A stretch of 64,000 bases of DNA from Comamonadaceae bacterium (GCA_027484575.1 JAIXSQ010000010.1:248001-312000), one strand, 5' to 3'. Shown: positions 38,601-48,291, counted from the stretch's first letter. Made by a program: numbers and translations. The notes: generated from the sequence alone by a model not told the origin.

Positions 38601-41600
38601 TCCTGGGATGTGCTCGGCCGGCTGGTCGCCCGGACCGAGGCCGCTGGCACGGCACAGGCCCGGACCACGCAGTACGCGTACGACGCCGCCGGCCGGCAGG
38701 TGCGCGTCGTCCACGCTCCGGTGGGTGTCTACGACCCAGCGCTGGACGATCTCTCGCGCAACGGGGTGGGCGCGCTGGCCACCCGCGCCGAGGTCGTCCG
38801 TGCGCTGGACACCCGCCAATGGTTCGATGCGCTGGGTCGGCTCGTGGCGTCCCGGGATGCCGGTGGTGCCGTGGTGCAGAAGGTGCACGATGCCGCGGGC
38901 CGCCTGCTGTACGAGGTCGATGCGCTCGGGCAGGTGACCGGGTGGCAGCGCAATGCGTTCGGCGAGGTGGTGGCCCTCACGCGATACGGCGTGGCGGCGG
39001 CATCGCTCGTGCGGCCGGCGCTGGGATCCGCGGCAGAGGCGGTAACCCGCGCCCAGGTGGAGAGCGCCCTGGCCACGCTCGCGCGCGACGGCGACCGCGC
39101 CCTGCGCACCAGCTACGACGCGGCCGGGCGGGTGGTCGAGGTGCTCGAGCCCGTGGCGCTCGTGCACGACCCCTCGGCCGATCCGGCCGCACGCATGGCC
39201 CAGGCTGGCCGCACCACCCGCACGCGCTACGACGCCTTCGGCCAGGTCGTCGAGGTCCGGCAGCTGCGCAATCCGGTCACGGACAGCTGGGCCGTGACGC
39301 TGCGCGACTGGGACCTGGCGGGGCGCGAGCGCGCAACGCTCGACCCCCTCGGTCACCTCACCGTCCGCCGCCATGACGCGGCGGGGCGCGTGGTGGAGGC
39401 GACCGAGTACGCGCTGCCCTTGCCCGCAGGCAGCTGGACCGGATTCGCCCGTGCGGAGCCCGTGGTCTCGGCCGAGGACCGCACGGTGCGCACCGACTGG
39501 GATGCCCTGGACCGGCGCCTCAGCGAGACGCGGGTGCAGGTCGAACACGGCACCGCATCGGACGGCACGGTGCGGCGCGCCGACCTGGTCACCCGCTGGA
39601 CCTACGACGCCGTCGGCAACGTGCGTTCCATCACCGACGCGACGGGTGCCACGACCTGGCAGGCCCACGACGCGTTGGGCCGCCTGCGCGCCGTGGCCGC
39701 CCCGGCGCGTGCGGTGGGCCCGGGATCCGGCGTCACGCTGACGCCGGTGACCAGCTTCCTGCGGGACGCGTTGGGGCAGGTCGTCGTGCAGATCGAGCAC
39801 GCGAACGCATCCGGCAGCGTTGCCGCCGGGTCGATCGAGCGGCCTGCGTCGTCGGCCGATGACCGGGTGCAGGTCAGTGCGTGGGACGGCCTGGGCCGCC
39901 TCGTGACCTCGACGGACGCCGCGGGGGCCAGCGTGCACCGCTCGTACGACGCCTGGGGCCGCCAGGCGAAGCAATGGCAGCAGGTCCGCACCGAGTCGGG
40001 AGCAGTGCGGACCGTGTACCAGCAGGACCGGTACGACGACGCTGGCCAGCTGGTGGCGTCGAGCAGTCCGGGGCCCGACCTGCTGTCGGGCATGGCGTCG
40101 GACCCGGTGGTGACCACCCGCAGCTACAACACCTTCGGCGAGCTCACCCGCCAGGTGGTCGGCAACGGCCCCGCCCAGGTGCACGACTGGGACGCGGCCG
40201 GCCGCCTGTGGCGCACCACGGGCGAGGACGGGGACCTGCGGATCCAGCTGTTCGATGCGCGGGGGGGCGTCACGGCCGAGCTGCGCGCTTCGGGGCGTGG
40301 TGGCGAGTCCGGGCTGCTCACGCTGCGCACCGCCGAACAGGCCGCGTCGACCCCCGGGCTGCGGCGCACCGACACCGTCAGGGATGCGCTGGGCCGCGTG
40401 GTGCGGCGGGTGCTGCCCGAGCGGGAGGACGCGCTCGCGACGCTGCAGCCGGGTGGCGTCCGCGCGGCCGCCTCCATCCTGTCGCGGGCACGGATGACCG
40501 ATGACGGGGCGGGCTGGCGCTGGGCCGGGACCAATGCCGTGCAGGTGAGCACCGGTGGCGTCGCGCAGCTCGGCCCGGGCGACGTGCGCGTGGAGATCGC
40601 GTACCGCGAGCTGCAGATGCAGTCGGTCCTGCAAGGAGGTGCACTCGCGACCGTCTGGGTCCCCGGTGCCGTCCGGACCGCGAGCTCGGGCATCGTGTCC
40701 TCCGAGCAGGCGGCCGCCGGAGTCGAGGTGCGCTGGGCCGACCCCGGGATCGAGCGCGGTGGGTTGGCCGAGGTGCTGGAAGTGCGGCTCGCCAAGCGCG
40801 ACCTCGCGGGCAACTGGCGCATGGTGCTGGAGCCCTCCAGCGGCGGTGGTGCGAGCACTGTGCTGCTGCGCACGCCCGACGATCCGCAAACGCGAGCGGT
40901 GCTGGAGCTGCGCGCCCAGGGCGGCTCTGCGGACGCCTGGGTGGACGTGCCCTTGATCGACTTCGGCCAGGCCTTGTTGTTCGACGCGCGTTTCCTGGGG
41001 CAGGGACGCTGGGACTACCGCAGCAGCATCGTGTCGGCGGACGGCAGCCGGTCGGCGACGGGCGCCGGCATCCTCGAGGTCGGGCCAGCGCAGCTGGCTG
41101 CCATCCAGCAGCCCATTGCGCCGTCGGGCGCCACGTTGGCCTGGCGCACGCCTTCCGATTGCCTGCAGGCGTTCCGCTGGCGACCGGTGGGCGACACCGG
41201 CGTCTGGCGCACCGCCAGCGTGTTGGAGGGCACCGATGGCACCAGCCGGGTCGACACCACGCTGCTGCCGGTGGGCAGCCACGACTTCGAGCTGCTGTGG
41301 ACGCCGATCGGCTCCTCACAGCCCACCGCGCGTGCCACCGGCAGCTTCACGGCCGTCCCGCCGGAGCCTGCGCGCTGGGTGCCGGCTGCGTACGGCCATC
41401 CGCTGCCCTGGATGAACGCCACGCCCTGGACCGTGCCTGCGCCAGGCTCCACGTACTTCGACGGCACGACCACCCGGGCCGACACCGCCGGCGTGGCAAG
41501 GATCTCCTGGCCCGTGGTGCCGAACCCGATCTTCGCCTGGCGACCGCTGGGCGGGACCTGGGCGAACGCGCCCGTGGACCACACGTATGCCTCGTTGGGC

Positions 41601-44600
41601 GGCGGCTGGGCCTACCAATGCGCCCTCCTGCCCGTCGGCCTGCCGGCCGGCGTGTACGAAGTGCAGATCGTCTCGCATGCCAACGAGGGCGCGCAGGGCT
41701 CGGCGCACGTCGTGGTGAACGGCCCGTCCACGGGCATCCAGGCGATCACGTCGCCGCCGTACACGCCGGGTTACTGGGCTGCGGCGCAACCCGCGTCGTG
41801 TCGCCTCACCCTGACCACGCCGGCAACCGGCCCTGCAGTCAGCGGCAGCGCCGGGCTGGCCGTGTCGGTCCGTGACGCCAATGCCGCACCGGCGAGCCGC
41901 CGGCCGACGGTGGTGCAGCGTCTGGACCGCTGGGGCAACGTTCTGGAGGTCAGCGATCCCCGTTCGCAGGGGTGGTTGACCCGGTACCGCTACGACGCGT
42001 TCGACCGGCGCGTGCAGGAGACGCTCCCCGACGCCCAGGGCCTGCAGTCTGTCGCCAGCCCGGGCACCACGTGGGTCTACGACGGCCTGGGACGCCTGCT
42101 GGCGAGCCGCGATCCCCGGGGATTCGTGAACGGCCAGGTCTGGGATGCGGCGGGACAACTGGTGGAGGAGCGGCATGCCGACGGCGGGGTGGTCCGGCAC
42201 CGCTTCGACGTGTTCGGGCAGCGGATCGCCACCATCGACGCCGAGGGCTGGTCCAGCGTCTTCTCGTACGACCTCGCCGGTCGCATCACCGAGCATGCGC
42301 GCGAGGAGCGCAGGGGCGATGCACCTCGCATGGTCGCCCGGTGGACCTACGACGCGTTGGGGCGCGCCTTGACCCAGGCCAATGGGGCCGGAGAGACGCA
42401 GCGGCATGCGTGGGACCTGCGTGGCAACCTCGTGCGGACGGTGCAGCCGATGGGTCAGGCGACGCGCACGGAATGGGACGCCTGGGGCCGCAAGGTGGCC
42501 GAGGTCGATCCGAATGGAGCGACGGCCACCTGGACGTATGCGGCTGCCACCGGGCTGCTGGTGGCGCACACCGACCTGGGGGGCAAGACCGTCACCTCGA
42601 CGTACGACGCAGCCAGGCAGCTCGTGCAGCTGAGCGGCGGTGGCCGCTCCGTGCGCTACGCCTACGACGGCGCCGGCCAGCTGGTGTCGGTCATCGACGA
42701 GACCCTGTCGCAGCAGACGTCCTATGCCTACGACCTGGGCGGGCGGCGGGTGCGCGAGAAGACCGTGCAGCAGGGCGTGGTGTACCAGGACAACCACCTC
42801 GCCTGGGACGCACTGGGTCGACTGCGCGAAGTCGCGGATGGCCGTGCACGCGTGCGCATGGACTACGACGAGGCCGGCAACCGCACCCGCATCCGGACCG
42901 CCCACGCCTATGCCGGGGTCGGCGGGGACGTCGAGGGCAGCTCGGACCGGTACTTCCGCTACGACGCGATGGGCCGGCAGGTCGTGGTGGACGCGGTCAA
43001 TCCGGACGGGGACCTGGGCGCGCAAGGCCACGCCCTGCGCTATGACCTGAACGGCCAGCGCACGGGCGACGCCTGGCTGGGCACGCGCGTCCAGACCATC
43101 ACCGGCGAGGGAAGTTGGGTCGGCGGCGACGAGTGGAACCCACCGCTGTGGGTTCCGGCTCCGACGCGCTACGTCTCGACTCCCGGGCTGGTGCAGGAGG
43201 TGTACGCGTACGACGGACTGGGGCAGCTCACGACTGCGACGCGGGACGGCACCGTGCTGGATCGGCGCATCCACGACGCCGCGGGCCGGGTTCTGCGCTC
43301 CGGCCCGGATGCGCAGTCGCAGGCCTACATGGACCAGCTCAATGCCGGCCTGCCGCCCGAGCAGCGCAACGGCCTGGAGATGCGCCAGTACCGCTACGAC
43401 GCCAATGGGCGGCTGCTGCACCTGCAGGTCCTCGGCAGCGACGGCGCACCGCGCAGCGACACCGCGTGGGACCCGGTCACGGCGGCACAGACCGGCAACT
43501 CGGGTGAATCCGTCGGCTACGACGCCGCGGGCAACGTGACCGGTTACGCGGTGTGGACGCGCGGTGCCCAGCAGGTCCGCTCCCGCTACGTGAACACACT
43601 GGTGCGGGGCGAGGGGTACCAGGTCGGCAGCGTGAGCGTCACCTCCGACTACCTGCTGCCCGGCGCGACCACGCACCGCTACGACGCCAATGGCTTCCTG
43701 GTCCAGACCACCGATGCGACGCAGTCGGCCAACAACCGGCAGATCGTCAACGACGTGGACGGACGCGTGCTCTGGGCGTCGCAGGCCGGCCGGGTGCAGC
43801 GGCAGCTCGTGGTCAACGGCGAATTGCTCGGCACGTACGGTGTCGCCGTCGATCCGCTCAACCCGTCCAGCGGCCGCGAGCGCACGCCGAACTTCGTGGA
43901 CCGCACGAGCTTCGCCTTCGGATACGCGCCGATCAGCGCGGGCAATCCGGCCGCTGTGCCCGGCGCCCATGTCGTGCGCACCGGCGACACCCTCGAGAGC
44001 ATCGCGCGCTCCGCCTATGGGGACGGGCGGCTGTGGTTCCGGATCGCCGAAGCGAACGGACTGCGTGGTGCCTCGGATCTGCGCGTCGGGCAGACCCTGA
44101 CCATCCCGGCGGGCAGTGGGCCCGCCGGCAACGACGCGACGACCTTCCGCCCCTATGACCCCACGCGCGTCCTGGGCGACCTGTCCCCGGCGCAGGTGGA
44201 GCCGGAGCCCTTGCCGCAACCCGGCGACGGGAAGGGCGGCTGCGGCGGGATGGGCCAGGTGCTGATGGTGGCGGTGGCGATCGCGGTTACGGCGACGATC
44301 GGAGGGCCGGTGACGCAGTTCTGGCAAGGGGCATTGCAGGGCTCTCTCGGCGGAGCCGCCGGCCTTGGCGCCAGCGTGGCAACCGGGATCACCGTGGGCG
44401 CCGCCAGTTCCGCGGCTGCGCAGCTGGCGGGAATGGCCACCGGTGATGTCCAGCGGTTCAACTGGCGTGGCGTGGGGATGTCGGCGGTGAGCGGTGGCAT
44501 CGCGCACGGGCTCGCGGCGGGAGCCCTGGGTCCCGGGATGACGGGCGCGTCACAGGGCATCACCGTGGGGCGCGCCATCACCACCACGATCGCGGCCCAG

Positions 44601-46157
44601 ACCATCGGCGCGCTCACGGGACTGCAGTCGCGCTTCGATTGGCGTGCGGTTGCTGCCGGTGCTGTCGGTGCGGCGGTTGGCTGGGAGATGAACGAGGCGC
44701 TCGGGCTTACTACAGGCGGTGTGCCCCATGGTGAAGTTCAGGGGGCGGACCGCATTTGGCGGGCGACTGCCTCGGGGCTTGCTGCGAGCATGTCGTCGTC
44801 AGTTGCCACTGGGAGCCGACTGGATACCAGCGCGCTGATCGGGAACGCCGTGGGTGAGGCCCTAGGCTACGGCCTTGTCGGGGGGCTCCTGGACGATCCA
44901 TTCACGTCGACTTTGTCTGTTCGTGAGCATCCGGAACTGGTTGGGTGGATTCAGTGCAGTGCCCGGCCCGGCTCTGAACTCGCGCGCGCCTTGCAAAGCA
45001 ACTTGTATGACGATGTCGAACCAGCGCTCTTTGCCGGGATGAAGCTGGCGGATGCGGACCTGGATCCAGCAGTGCAGCGCATCCTTACGTTTCCTAGTGT
45101 CCGAGGAGGGCCGGTTGCGGTGCCAGTGGCACAAGCTGCCGGGCACATCTCCCTCATAGGACTCGTGGGCCGCGCCCTTGGTATTTCCGATGAGCGTTTG
45201 GGGCGTTTGATCGCGCACTCGCAGTTCCCGGATCAGAGTTCTGCCACGGACGCTTTTTCGAACGGAGTTCGATTCGCTGCTACTGCGTTAGATGACCAAT
45301 ACGCGCCCAGATTTGCTGCGGTGAGAGTCATGAGAGGTTTACATGCGCTCAATGGGCGATCTCTCGCAGAGAACCTCCAGACCTACTTGCTGATCATCTC
45401 TGCGCACCGGGACAACGATGTGGTTGTAGGCTATGCGTTACACGCTCTCGTCGACTCGATCTTCCATGCGCGCATGGTTACCGGGCCAGACGGTGTGGAG
45501 CGGCTAATCTCTTTCACGTCGCCGCTCGGCCATGGAGCGCATGGCAGTTCAACCGATTACGCCACGCCTCTGAAAATGAAGCTGGCCGCGGGAGCGGTGC
45601 TTGAAGGCTTGGCTCGAGCCAGCGGCATCGACCCCGGAGCAAAAGAGCGGACCGCAGTGTCGAACTACATAGAAGATGCGCTCACTCGCGCAGAGGTGAA
45701 GACGAAAGCTGAAGACTCCTTTATCTACCGAAGTGGAGGGACGCCGGAGGCCGACCGCGCGGCTAGATTTGAGCGAAACGTGCGTATGGTTGCAGACGAC
45801 ATTCTTGGCAAGACGGGGGCGATGCAGTTGGTGCGACCAGTAGACATACAGAACCCGTTCTTTGCACAACCAATCACGCGCGAGTTGACCATCAGCGAGG
45901 CACAGAGGTACCTTTCGACGAGGAGTGGCAAGCCCGTGTCGGCTCCTGTCGCCGAGCGGTTCACGGACGAAGCCATGATGGGCCTGGAAGTTTTTATGCT
46001 TTCCTATGAGACGTTGACGTCAGGTCGACGACCAGATCGACCGTTCCGAGCGAATGATTTGATTGATACAAAGGTATGGTCAGCGAGGCGGTTTTTGCCC
46101 AGTGGTCCTGTGCAGAGTTCGCGCTGGGTTGAGGCGGTTTTGGATCGGGCGCCCTAG
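32643..46157 (+). CDS. Giant RHS/YD-repeat protein with LysM and C-terminal phospholipase C-like module
   Basis: The ATG at 32643, with a GAGGGAG ribosome binding site, gives 4,504 residues; a TTG at 32607 lies in the upstream inverted repeat. There is no signal peptide. After a start like that of secreted RHS shells (NVATGNLVLQQDD), dozens of YD repeats of the type YDAAGRLV follow. A beta-rich non-YD insertion lies at about 2,620-3,080, and YD repeats resume until about 3,740. A LysM domain lies at 3,776-3,821 (VRTGDTLESIARSAYGDG). Then come Gly/Ala-rich hydrophobic segments (about 3,870-4,030) and a C-terminal module with H4168, H4192, D4197, H4267, D4271, H4275, H4297, H4300 and D4305, a pattern like zinc-dependent phospholipase C. 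The usual RHS-core DPxG motif was not found. The last 1.4 kb has lower GC than the rest, indicating an acquired tip. Confidence 0.9.
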   Translation: MVALVSGSSLGLELTSWQTLGARGRMGAAALGSGGDAVHVNVATGNLVLQQDDQSLAVRGPDAALLRTYNSQGLLDDDNGDNWSHGVAPRPLVLVGSWGAAGSTVLRRTADGATAVHAWDAATASYVTTDGGGAHDGIRCLADGTLEWRDGSSGAVHHHAGSGDLRLLESLDAAGNVLRYVYDGAGRLVRMEAPGGDAITWAWEGADLRQVRTVQADGRIVADTRYGYDGAHRLVSVMHDLSPADGSIADGASWSTGYDYLGESRLVSRIVQSDGSSLAITYVRAGGRDRVASLCDALGAVTRFSYALADNGPGFTLVADPLGLVTRFDVDAQGRLVKVTSPSVGIRTPVQTFGYDGAGNLVSASDGTGRVLSWTYDAAGNPVQQRDAAGGLVSRSFDAANLLVSETVWLAPDPDGDGPALAGAPATRWFVHDTVRRLTRFEVDATGGVTEHRHDGFGQRTTTLVYTAGRFTPGAQPPSLADLEAWAAAQPRAQVQRTDLSYDARGQVARRITWAQVDANGAGVADGREAIESFVRDAAGRLLQQVGPGGASTSFLHDGLGRELVRTDARGATTLTQHDDARRTTTVTLANGLVTVSTRDLAGRLVAVSDSSAAAGQLGTTRHVYDAAGRLRLREDPAGVRHWTFWDDAGQLAAEVDGDGSCVRYGHDAAGLLTDIVRCALPVDLALLADASGTPRWTAIAASIAPAPSSADMHELRAYDAAGRLLRTAVAVGVSGQYAVTQRQYDGAGRLVATVAHAQLVQASQVAPGSIAAPVASTQDRVTREFLDAQGRRIGQLDPEGSLSTWTYDPAGRCTGHRAWATPTVAALRATGSLADLVPSASAQDQQTRWWHDAAGRVVGELDPEGFLTETLRDDAGRAVLVVRYATRVAQPDGLLSLAALRPAATAQDRSTSRTWDAEGRLLTETVDGITTRHAYDVLGRLVATEKAAGTDEVRTLLARYDVQGRLVGELEGEGAARLTGGQSAADVDAIWRQWGVRHTYDAAGRRLSTTGADGGTRWFYYAADGTRTHVVNALGEVEGWRYDALGRQVSRLLWSQRVPTAGLAGGTLPAELVATLATGGATVEAWSWARDGSLAGSTDADGLVTAIVRDAFGQETERSRQVRTDLVVRTTRAYDRSGQLVATTDDADGIAARSVYRRDAFGRPVASIDPAGAETVQAWDRLGRLVVVQDPAGGLRSTAYDAHGRVLVETDALGGQTRQTWDAATRTLQITTPEGLVTRTTSNRHGQVVRVVDGTGASNTWRYDRQGRLLQATTAAGAVTRAWDAGGRLVESVDAGGVRTSYAYDVAGRTLSRTVDPGGLALTTRWTYDARGRQVTVCDPRGVTTTSTYDNAGQLTQQVVDPGAGGLNLTTRWSWDADGRQLSVTSPDGTTTVTRYDALGRRVAEVVDPAGLALQTCWRWSAAGHLVAVTDAQGAVTRHVNDAAGRPVYVVGPTGSVTQTDRDAAGRVVRTVTYARAIALDTLGGQPSADQVRGLLVLDASDQVEHRVLDGDGRLVATVDGSGAVVRLRLDAAGRVVERTSFTNRIDLATWRAGTLPDPAPDPTRDVRQRTVHDAAGRVLYTVDGVGGVVAMTWDPAGRLLSRTAYATALPASAAVDAAALGVAVASLAAPGRDATERHGYDAAGRRIWSLDGTGAVTRRQFDAAGHLVRVVRLATPIAAGTDPATAATGPGDAHEIQAWDAAGRLVLQVDAGAAVTEFTRDAAGRVVRQRALATPLAGTMDSLPTTLLALRGLLRSDAADRQRWQGWDAAGRLVLQVDARGAAESSVYDGAGRLVRRTEHARLLATGGLTAAPTLAELRALLVADPAADRTSRQVWDAAGLLRAEIDAVGAVRTSEHDGAGRLVRSVRRAALLADPGQLVDLSWVTQLSVAAGDRVERRAYDAAGRLSRVTDALGGLETFRWDGAGRRVAFTNAAGATWTYEHDAAGRLVCERSPEVEIASTVAAAGDRLVAGAVERASVLTLQSWDVLGRLVARTEAAGTAQARTTQYAYDAAGRQVRVVHAPVGVYDPALDDLSRNGVGALATRAEVVRALDTRQWFDALGRLVASRDAGGAVVQKVHDAAGRLLYEVDALGQVTGWQRNAFGEVVALTRYGVAAASLVRPALGSAAEAVTRAQVESALATLARDGDRALRTSYDAAGRVVEVLEPVALVHDPSADPAARMAQAGRTTRTRYDAFGQVVEVRQLRNPVTDSWAVTLRDWDLAGRERATLDPLGHLTVRRHDAAGRVVEATEYALPLPAGSWTGFARAEPVVSAEDRTVRTDWDALDRRLSETRVQVEHGTASDGTVRRADLVTRWTYDAVGNVRSITDATGATTWQAHDALGRLRAVAAPARAVGPGSGVTLTPVTSFLRDALGQVVVQIEHANASGSVAAGSIERPASSADDRVQVSAWDGLGRLVTSTDAAGASVHRSYDAWGRQAKQWQQVRTESGAVRTVYQQDRYDDAGQLVASSSPGPDLLSGMASDPVVTTRSYNTFGELTRQVVGNGPAQVHDWDAAGRLWRTTGEDGDLRIQLFDARGGVTAELRASGRGGESGLLTLRTAEQAASTPGLRRTDTVRDALGRVVRRVLPEREDALATLQPGGVRAAASILSRARMTDDGAGWRWAGTNAVQVSTGGVAQLGPGDVRVEIAYRELQMQSVLQGGALATVWVPGAVRTASSGIVSSEQAAAGVEVRWADPGIERGGLAEVLEVRLAKRDLAGNWRMVLEPSSGGGASTVLLRTPDDPQTRAVLELRAQGGSADAWVDVPLIDFGQALLFDARFLGQGRWDYRSSIVSADGSRSATGAGILEVGPAQLAAIQQPIAPSGATLAWRTPSDCLQAFRWRPVGDTGVWRTASVLEGTDGTSRVDTTLLPVGSHDFELLWTPIGSSQPTARATGSFTAVPPEPARWVPAAYGHPLPWMNATPWTVPAPGSTYFDGTTTRADTAGVARISWPVVPNPIFAWRPLGGTWANAPVDHTYASLGGGWAYQCALLPVGLPAGVYEVQIVSHANEGAQGSAHVVVNGPSTGIQAITSPPYTPGYWAAAQPASCRLTLTTPATGPAVSGSAGLAVSVRDANAAPASRRPTVVQRLDRWGNVLEVSDPRSQGWLTRYRYDAFDRRVQETLPDAQGLQSVASPGTTWVYDGLGRLLASRDPRGFVNGQVWDAAGQLVEERHADGGVVRHRFDVFGQRIATIDAEGWSSVFSYDLAGRITEHAREERRGDAPRMVARWTYDALGRALTQANGAGETQRHAWDLRGNLVRTVQPMGQATRTEWDAWGRKVAEVDPNGATATWTYAAATGLLVAHTDLGGKTVTSTYDAARQLVQLSGGGRSVRYAYDGAGQLVSVIDETLSQQTSYAYDLGGRRVREKTVQQGVVYQDNHLAWDALGRLREVADGRARVRMDYDEAGNRTRIRTAHAYAGVGGDVEGSSDRYFRYDAMGRQVVVDAVNPDGDLGAQGHALRYDLNGQRTGDAWLGTRVQTITGEGSWVGGDEWNPPLWVPAPTRYVSTPGLVQEVYAYDGLGQLTTATRDGTVLDRRIHDAAGRVLRSGPDAQSQAYMDQLNAGLPPEQRNGLEMRQYRYDANGRLLHLQVLGSDGAPRSDTAWDPVTAAQTGNSGESVGYDAAGNVTGYAVWTRGAQQVRSRYVNTLVRGEGYQVGSVSVTSDYLLPGATTHRYDANGFLVQTTDATQSANNRQIVNDVDGRVLWASQAGRVQRQLVVNGELLGTYGVAVDPLNPSSGRERTPNFVDRTSFAFGYAPISAGNPAAVPGAHVVRTGDTLESIARSAYGDGRLWFRIAEANGLRGASDLRVGQTLTIPAGSGPAGNDATTFRPYDPTRVLGDLSPAQVEPEPLPQPGDGKGGCGGMGQVLMVAVAIAVTATIGGPVTQFWQGALQGSLGGAAGLGASVATGITVGAASSAAAQLAGMATGDVQRFNWRGVGMSAVSGGIAHGLAAGALGPGMTGASQGITVGRAITTTIAAQTIGALTGLQSRFDWRAVAAGAVGAAVGWEMNEALGLTTGGVPHGEVQGADRIWRATASGLAASMSSSVATGSRLDTSALIGNAVGEALGYGLVGGLLDDPFTSTLSVREHPELVGWIQCSARPGSELARALQSNLYDDVEPALFAGMKLADADLDPAVQRILTFPSVRGGPVAVPVAQAAGHISLIGLVGRALGISDERLGRLIAHSQFPDQSSATDAFSNGVRFAATALDDQYAPRFAAVRVMRGLHALNGRSLAENLQTYLLIISAHRDNDVVVGYALHALVDSIFHARMVTGPDGVERLISFTSPLGHGAHGSSTDYATPLKMKLAAGAVLEGLARASGIDPGAKERTAVSNYIEDALTRAEVKTKAEDSFIYRSGGTPEADRAARFERNVRMVADDILGKTGAMQLVRPVDIQNPFFAQPITRELTISEAQRYLSTRSGKPVSAPVAERFTDEAMMGLEVFMLSYETLTSGRRPDRPFRANDLIDTKVWSARRFLPSGPVQSSRWVEAVLDRAP

Positions 46158-46198
46158 CGGGTTCCGCGGAACAGTGGTCTAGTCTGAGGAGGCGAAGA

Positions 46199-46756
46199 AT
46201 GCCCAATAGGCGTCGAAGGTCGGCTGCAGTCGTGGTGCTCGTCTGCACTTTATTGATGCTCTCCTTCAGTGGTTGGGCTCAGCAAGCGCAAACCCGACGA
46301 TCGGAGGAGGAACTCATGTGGGAGGCGCTTGCCACCGCGAAGCGCTTATTGGCGATTTCAGATCAGTTCGCCTCCACTCGGCCTCACAAAGGGGCGAACA
46401 CCCTGTCTTACGTGAACGACCTCAAGAAAGATGGCTTCACCTGTCGCCTGCAGTACCGCTCGCGATTTCACGTGAGTCGCGGTGCGAACTACGGAAGCAT
46501 CAGCACAACCCCGCAGCCTGGTGTCGAATGCATGCGTGTCCCCTCCCGTATCCCCGAGTGCGTGGAGTTCAGGGTGGCTCTGATCGTCGCTTGGAAGAAC
46601 CCGGAGATGAGAACGTTGCGTGATGCGATTCCGGAACTAGGGAACAGCGTCATCGAGAACGGATTCTTTCTGTGCGAGCAGGAGGCCACTACGCCGGAGA
46701 TCCGAGCCAAGGTGGCTGATGGGATAGCCAATGGCTACGTCGTGATGATCGACTGA
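46199..46756 (+). CDS. Secreted small protein, candidate immunity protein
   Basis: This 185-residue protein has a strong ribosome binding site (GAGGAGG, six bases before ATG) 41 bp after the RHS gene. Residues 1-28 are a signal peptide: basic RRRR, a hydrophobic core VVVLVCTLLMLSF, and a cleavage-like GWA. The mature part has four cysteines (FTC, VEC, PEC, FLC), suggesting two disulfides in the periplasm. No known domain was recognised. Base composition is low-GC like the 3' end of the RHS gene, so both were probably gained together. Position and export fit an immunity protein against a toxin acting on membranes; this is inference. Confidence 0.7.
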   Translation: MPNRRRRSAAVVVLVCTLLMLSFSGWAQQAQTRRSEEELMWEALATAKRLLAISDQFASTRPHKGANTLSYVNDLKKDGFTCRLQYRSRFHVSRGANYGSISTTPQPGVECMRVPSRIPECVEFRVALIVAWKNPEMRTLRDAIPELGNSVIENGFFLCEQEATTPEIRAKVADGIANGYVVMID

Positions 46757-46766
46757 CCTGGTGGTG

Positions 46767-46785
46767 GGCGGGGCTTCGCCCCGTC
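46767..46785. terminator. Stem-loop between convergent genes before argH
   Basis: GGGGC (46770-46774) pairs with GCCCC (46778-46782) around TTC; C46769-G46783, a G-U pair and G46767-C46785 extend it. It lies between the stops of the immunity-like gene (+) and argH (-). No U-run follows on either strand, so termination is only plausible. Confidence 0.4.
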
Positions 46786-46806
46786 ACTCCAGGCAGGTCG
46801 GGACGT

Positions 46807-48198
<1,392 letters not shown>

Positions 48199-48291
48199 GC
48201 GGGAGGGGCCTGGACCGGCCGTGGGGGTTGGGCCCGGATGGGCCGGGCGGCGGTGTTCACCATAATCGGGTCAGCAACCCGACAGGGATCG

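Noticed and set aside
35904..41282. 1,792-codon open frame on the minus strand within the RHS gene, and a 1,042-codon one at 32604-35732
   Set aside because: They mirror the RHS gene in antisense. The strong G/C third-position bias removes stop codons from the opposite frame; composition is biased and no domain is seen.
40000..44250. Search for the RHS-core DPxGLxGG cleavage motif
   Set aside because: No such motif was seen near the end of YD repeats; DPTRVLGDLS at about 44,158 is only superficially similar.
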